Below are positions 6,906 to 9,363 of a stretch of 9,363 nt of DNA, in pieces. The position numbers and the translations under genes were made by a program. Under the pieces are notes generated by a model. The model saw only the letters and a program-made list of their open reading frames with translations, was not told the origin of the DNA and ran no database searches. The stretch comes from an uncultured Curtobacterium sp. (GTDB lineage Bacteria > Actinomycetota > Actinomycetes > Actinomycetales > Microbacteriaceae): contig CAJYIG010000163.1 in NCBI GenBank assembly GCA_913774725.1, forward strand, positions 1 to 9,363, read 5' to 3'. Numbering within the stretch: position 1 is the stretch's first letter; each line of letters begins with the position of its first letter.

Positions 6906-6911
6906 AGTCTA
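6906..6911 (-). promoter_or_regulatory. Candidate -10 element for pdxS (near-leaderless)
   Basis: TAGACT on the minus strand, overlapping the TAG stop of the HIT gene. It is a good actinobacterial -10 hexamer, and the same heptamer TAGACTG recurs before yebC and yajC. Only 9 bases separate it from the pdxS ATG, so a transcript from here would start at about 6899-6896 with an almost absent leader. No convincing -35 is visible, and read-through from thrS-HIT is also possible. Confidence 0.35.
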
Positions 6912-7556
6912 GTCCGCAGCGGGCCAGCCTTCGGCGACGAGTCGGCGGGTGTCTCCGAGCAGCTGGGACATCGACTTCGTGCGGGCGATGATCGGGAAGA
7001 AGTTCGAGTCCGACGCCCACCGCGGGACGATGTGCTGGTGCAGGTGCGCGGCCACGCCGGCACCGGCGATCTCGCCCTGGTTCATCCCGATGTTGAAGCC
7101 GTCGCAGTGCGACACCGCACGCAGGACGCGCATCGCGGTCTGCGTGAGCTCGGCCATCTCACGGGTCTCGTCCGCGGTGGCCTCGTCGTAGAGCGGCACG
7201 TGACGGTACGGGCAGACCAGCAGGTGCCCGTTGTTGTACGGGAACAGGTTGAGCAGCACGTACGCGTGCTCGCCGCGGGCGACGATGAGGGCGTCCTCGT
7301 CGGACTTCCGCGGTGCCTCGCAGAACGGGCAGTCGCCCTCGTGCCCACGCCCCCGGCCTTCCCGTCCGGCGTCGATGTACGCCATGCGGTGCGGGTTCCA
7401 GAGCCGTTGGAAGGCGTCCGGGACCGCGGCGCCGGTCGCGGCGTCGCGGATCACCAGCGGGTCGTCGGCGGAACCCGAACCGGGTGCCCCGGGGCCGGCC
7501 ACGTCGGTGACGTGACCGGTCCCGGGGACGTGCTCGGTGCCTCCCGTGCGGTCCAT
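6909..7556 (-). CDS. HIT-family Ap4A phosphorylase/hydrolase-like protein
   Basis: A 215-residue histidine-triad protein. It carries the HIT signature [11 protein letters not shown] (residues 170-180; nucleophile expected at the last His, H175), the upstream [11 protein letters not shown] block (51-61), a CPFC pair (C76, C79) that may bind zinc, and [20 protein letters not shown] (101-120). This pattern matches the mycobacterial Rv2613c type, characterised as a diadenosine tetraphosphate phosphorylase, which also sits directly after thrS. The likely substrate is therefore Ap4A, but the precise reaction is inferred. The start is the ATG in TGATG, overlapping the thrS stop by one base. The same frame is open far upstream inside thrS, but that part is a shadow. 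Residues 1-30 are a Gly/Pro/Thr-rich, probably disordered extension. The ribosome-binding site inside the end of thrS is weak (CAGGT), so translation probably depends on coupling. The gene ends with TAG, 12 bases before pdxS. Confidence 0.93.
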   Translation of the reverse strand: MDRTGGTEHVPGTGHVTDVAGPGAPGSGSADDPLVIRDAATGAAVPDAFQRLWNPHRMAYIDAGREGRGRGHEGDCPFCEAPRKSDEDALIVARGEHAYVLLNLFPYNNGHLLVCPYRHVPLYDEATADETREMAELTQTAMRVLRAVSHCDGFNIGMNQGEIAGAGVAAHLHQHIVPRWASDSNFFPIIARTKSMSQLLGDTRRLVAEGWPAAD

Positions 7557-9363
7557 CAGACCTGCGTGCGGTCGCGGATCGCGGTGAGGATGCGCTCGAC
7601 GGCTTCGTCGACCGGCACGCCGTTGTCCTGGCGTCCGTCGCGGAAGCGGAACGAGACCGCGCCGGCGTCGCGGTCGTCGCCACCGGCGATGAGCTGGAAC
7701 GGCACCTTCGCCTTGGTGTGCGTGCGGATCTTCTTCTGCATGCGGTCGTCCGAGTGGTCGACCTCTGCGCGGACGCCGTGCGACCGGAGCTTCGCGACGA
7801 CCTCGTCGAGGTAGTCGCCGTACTCGGCTGCGACCGGGATCGCGACGACCTGCACCGGCGACAGCCAGGCCGGGAAGGCACCCGCGTAGTGCTCGGTGAG
7901 CACGCCGAAGAAGCGCTCGATCGAGCCGAACAGGGCGCGGTGGATCATCACCGGGCGCTGACGTGAACCGTCGGGTGCCGTGTACTCGAGGCCGAAGCGC
8001 TCCGGCAGGTTGAAGTCGAGCTGCACGGTCGACATCTGCCAGGTGCGGCCGATGGCGTCGCGGGCCTGCACGGAGATCTTCGGGCCGTAGAACGCTGCTC
8101 CGGCGGGGTCCGGGACGAGCTCGAGGCCCGACTCCTCGGCGACCTCGCGGAGGGTGTTCGTCGCGACCTCCCAGACCTCGTCGTCGCCGACGTACTTCTC
8201 GGGGTCCTTCGTGGAGAGCTCGAGGTAGAAGTCGTCGAGGCCGTAGTCGCGGAGCAGCGAGAGCACGAACTCGAGGGTCGTGGTCAGCTCCTCCTTCATC
8301 TTCTCCTGCGTGGTGAAGATGTGGGCGTCGTCCTGGGTCATGCCGCGGACCCGGGTCAGGCCGTGGATGACGCCGGACTTCTCGTTGCGGTAGACGGTGC
8401 CGAACTCGAACATCCGCAGCGGCAGGTCGCGGTAGGACCGGGCCTGCGAGCGGTACGCCAGGATGTGCATCGGGCAGTTCATCGGCTTGAGGTAGTAGTC
8501 CGCGCCCTGGCGGGTCACGTTGCCGTCCTCGTCGCGGGCCTCGTCCATGTGCATGGCCGGGAACATGCCGTCCTTGTACCAGCCGAGGTGCCCGGACTGC
8601 TCGAACAGGTCGCCCTTGGTGATGTGCGGCGTGTAGACGAAGGAGTAGCCCTCCTGCTCGTGCCGACGGCGCGAGTAGTCCTCCATCTCGCGGCGGACGA
8701 TGCCGCCCTTCGGGTGGAAGATCGCCAGGCCCGAACCGATCTCGTCGGGGAACGAGAACAGGTCGAGTTCGGCGCCGAGCTTGCGGTGGTCGCGCTTCGC
8801 CGCCTCTTCCAGACGGAGCTGGTACGCCTTGAGCTGCTCCTTGTCCGGCCACGCGGTGCCGTAGATGCGCTGGAGCTGCGGGTTCTTCTCGGAGCCGCGC
8901 CAGTAGGCGGCCGCGACGCGCATGAGCTTCGCCGCGTTGCCGATCCACCGGGTGTGCGGGACGTGCGGGCCGCGGCAGAGGTCCTGCCAGACGACCTCAC
9001 CCGACTTCGGGTCGACGTTCTCGTAGACCGTCAGCTCGCCGGCGCCGACCTCGACGCTCTCGCCGGAATCGCCCTCGTCCGCTGCGCCCTTGAGGCCGAT
9101 GAGCTCCTGCTTGAAGGGCTCTCCCGCCATGCGCTCGCGGGCTTCCTCGTCGCTCACGACGACGCGACGGAAGCGCTGGGCCTGGCGGATGATCCGGTCC
9201 ATGCCCTTCTCGATGGCCTTGAGGTCGTCCGGCGTGAACGGCTCGGCGACGTCGAAGTCGTAGTAGTAGCCGTCGGTCACGGGCGGTCCGATGCCGAGCT
9301 TGGCGTCGGGGTTGATCTGCTGCACCGCCTGCGCGAGCACGTGCGCGGCCGAGTGGCGGAGGA
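7556..9363 (-). CDS. thrS: Threonyl-tRNA synthetase (5' end outside window)
   Basis: Class II aminoacyl-tRNA synthetase that charges tRNA-Thr with threonine in the cytoplasm. The reading frame is open to the right edge, where it begins in [13 protein letters not shown], so about 601 codons are visible and the start and N-terminal TGS domain are missing. The editing domain shows its metal-site pattern HSAAH (9355-9341) and later CRGPH with the Cys codon at 8977-8975. The catalytic core has MNCPMH (8482-8465), whose Cys is the family's zinc ligand, motif 2 RNE (8389-8381), and motif 3 GSIERF with its Arg at 7915-7913. The C-terminal anticodon-binding domain ends in a [24 protein letters not shown] segment typical of actinobacterial ThrRS. 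The TGA stop shares its A with the ATG of the HIT gene, implying cotranscription and coupled translation. No frameshift or missing key residue is seen. A T-box or other leader control cannot be judged because the 5' end is outside the window. Confidence 0.97.
   Translation of the reverse strand, partial: LRHSAAHVLAQAVQQINPDAKLGIGPPVTDGYYYDFDVAEPFTPDDLKAIEKGMDRIIRQAQRFRRVVVSDEEARERMAGEPFKQELIGLKGAADEGDSGESVEVGAGELTVYENVDPKSGEVVWQDLCRGPHVPHTRWIGNAAKLMRVAAAYWRGSEKNPQLQRIYGTAWPDKEQLKAYQLRLEEAAKRDHRKLGAELDLFSFPDEIGSGLAIFHPKGGIVRREMEDYSRRRHEQEGYSFVYTPHITKGDLFEQSGHLGWYKDGMFPAMHMDEARDEDGNVTRQGADYYLKPMNCPMHILAYRSQARSYRDLPLRMFEFGTVYRNEKSGVIHGLTRVRGMTQDDAHIFTTQEKMKEELTTTLEFVLSLLRDYGLDDFYLELSTKDPEKYVGDDEVWEVATNTLREVAEESGLELVPDPAGAAFYGPKISVQARDAIGRTWQMSTVQLDFNLPERFGLEYTAPDGSRQRPVMIHRALFGSIERFFGVLTEHYAGAFPAWLSPVQVVAIPVAAEYGDYLDEVVAKLRSHGVRAEVDHSDDRMQKKIRTHTKAKVPFQLIAGGDDRDAGAVSFRFRDGRQDNGVPVDEAVERILTAIRDRTQV

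Noticed and set aside
5386..7020. 544-codon minus-strand frame that would extend PdxT upstream
   Set aside because: The upstream part is a shifted reading of pdxS. The conserved PdxT N-terminus begins just after the GTG at 5979, giving the normal family length.
6000..7814. 604-codon open frame on the plus strand opposite pdxS, the HIT gene and the end of thrS
   Set aside because: Repetitive Arg/Asp/Gly/Val-rich translation with no motif, crossing three real genes antisense. It is a shadow.
6909..8948. 679-codon minus-strand frame that would fuse a long N-terminus to the HIT protein
   Set aside because: The part before 7556 is a shifted reading of thrS with low-complexity Arg/Pro-rich sequence. 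The natural start is the ATG overlapping the thrS stop.

Overview
The window is high-GC DNA that reads as part of an actinobacterial core chromosome, most likely from the Microbacteriaceae (a Curtobacterium- or Clavibacter-like organism). That placement is an inference. It rests on the very high GC content, the actinobacterial sequence style of ThrRS, SecD, YebC and the HIT protein, frequent GTG starts, and a gene order that largely matches the thrS-HIT ... pdxS-pdxT-yebC ... ruvC-ruvA-ruvB ... yajC-secD order of Mycobacterium tuberculosis. All ten genes lie on the minus strand, so transcription runs from high to low coordinates. I see no tRNA, rRNA, CRISPR array, insertion sequence, phage gene or other sign of horizontal transfer.

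Layout in transcription order. (1) thrS (threonyl-tRNA synthetase, 5' end cut by the window edge) overlaps by one base a HIT-family Ap4A phosphorylase/hydrolase-like gene. (2) pdxS and pdxT, the two subunits of the ribose-5-phosphate-dependent PLP synthase, overlap by 4 bases. pdxS starts 12 bases after the HIT stop. (3) A 198-bp intergenic region (5188-5385) carries the most striking non-coding element in the window, a near-perfect 62-bp inverted repeat built from two 13-bp palindromes, followed by a likely promoter for the next unit. (4) yebC-ruvC-ruvA-ruvB is tightly packed (gaps of 4 and 10 bases, then a 4-base overlap): a YebC/PmpR-family protein followed by the complete RuvABC Holliday-junction machine. 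(5) A 160-bp intergenic region (1925-2084) holds a weak stem-loop, a candidate promoter and a leader with a repeated sequence that could form alternative hairpins. (6) yajC and secD (3' end cut by the window edge) encode membrane parts of the Sec translocon accessory complex. secF would be expected just beyond the window.

The genes are housekeeping: translation and Ap4A turnover, vitamin B6 synthesis, recombination and DNA repair, and protein export. I found no convincing new protein system. The observations worth a second look are non-coding: the 62-bp inverted repeat, a heptamer TAGACTG that recurs upstream of yajC, yebC and pdxS and looks like a shared -10 element, a probable near-leaderless start for pdxS, and the possible switch-like leader of yajC. 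One further point is what is missing: the phosphatidylinositol-mannoside genes that lie between HIT and pdxS in mycobacteria are absent here.
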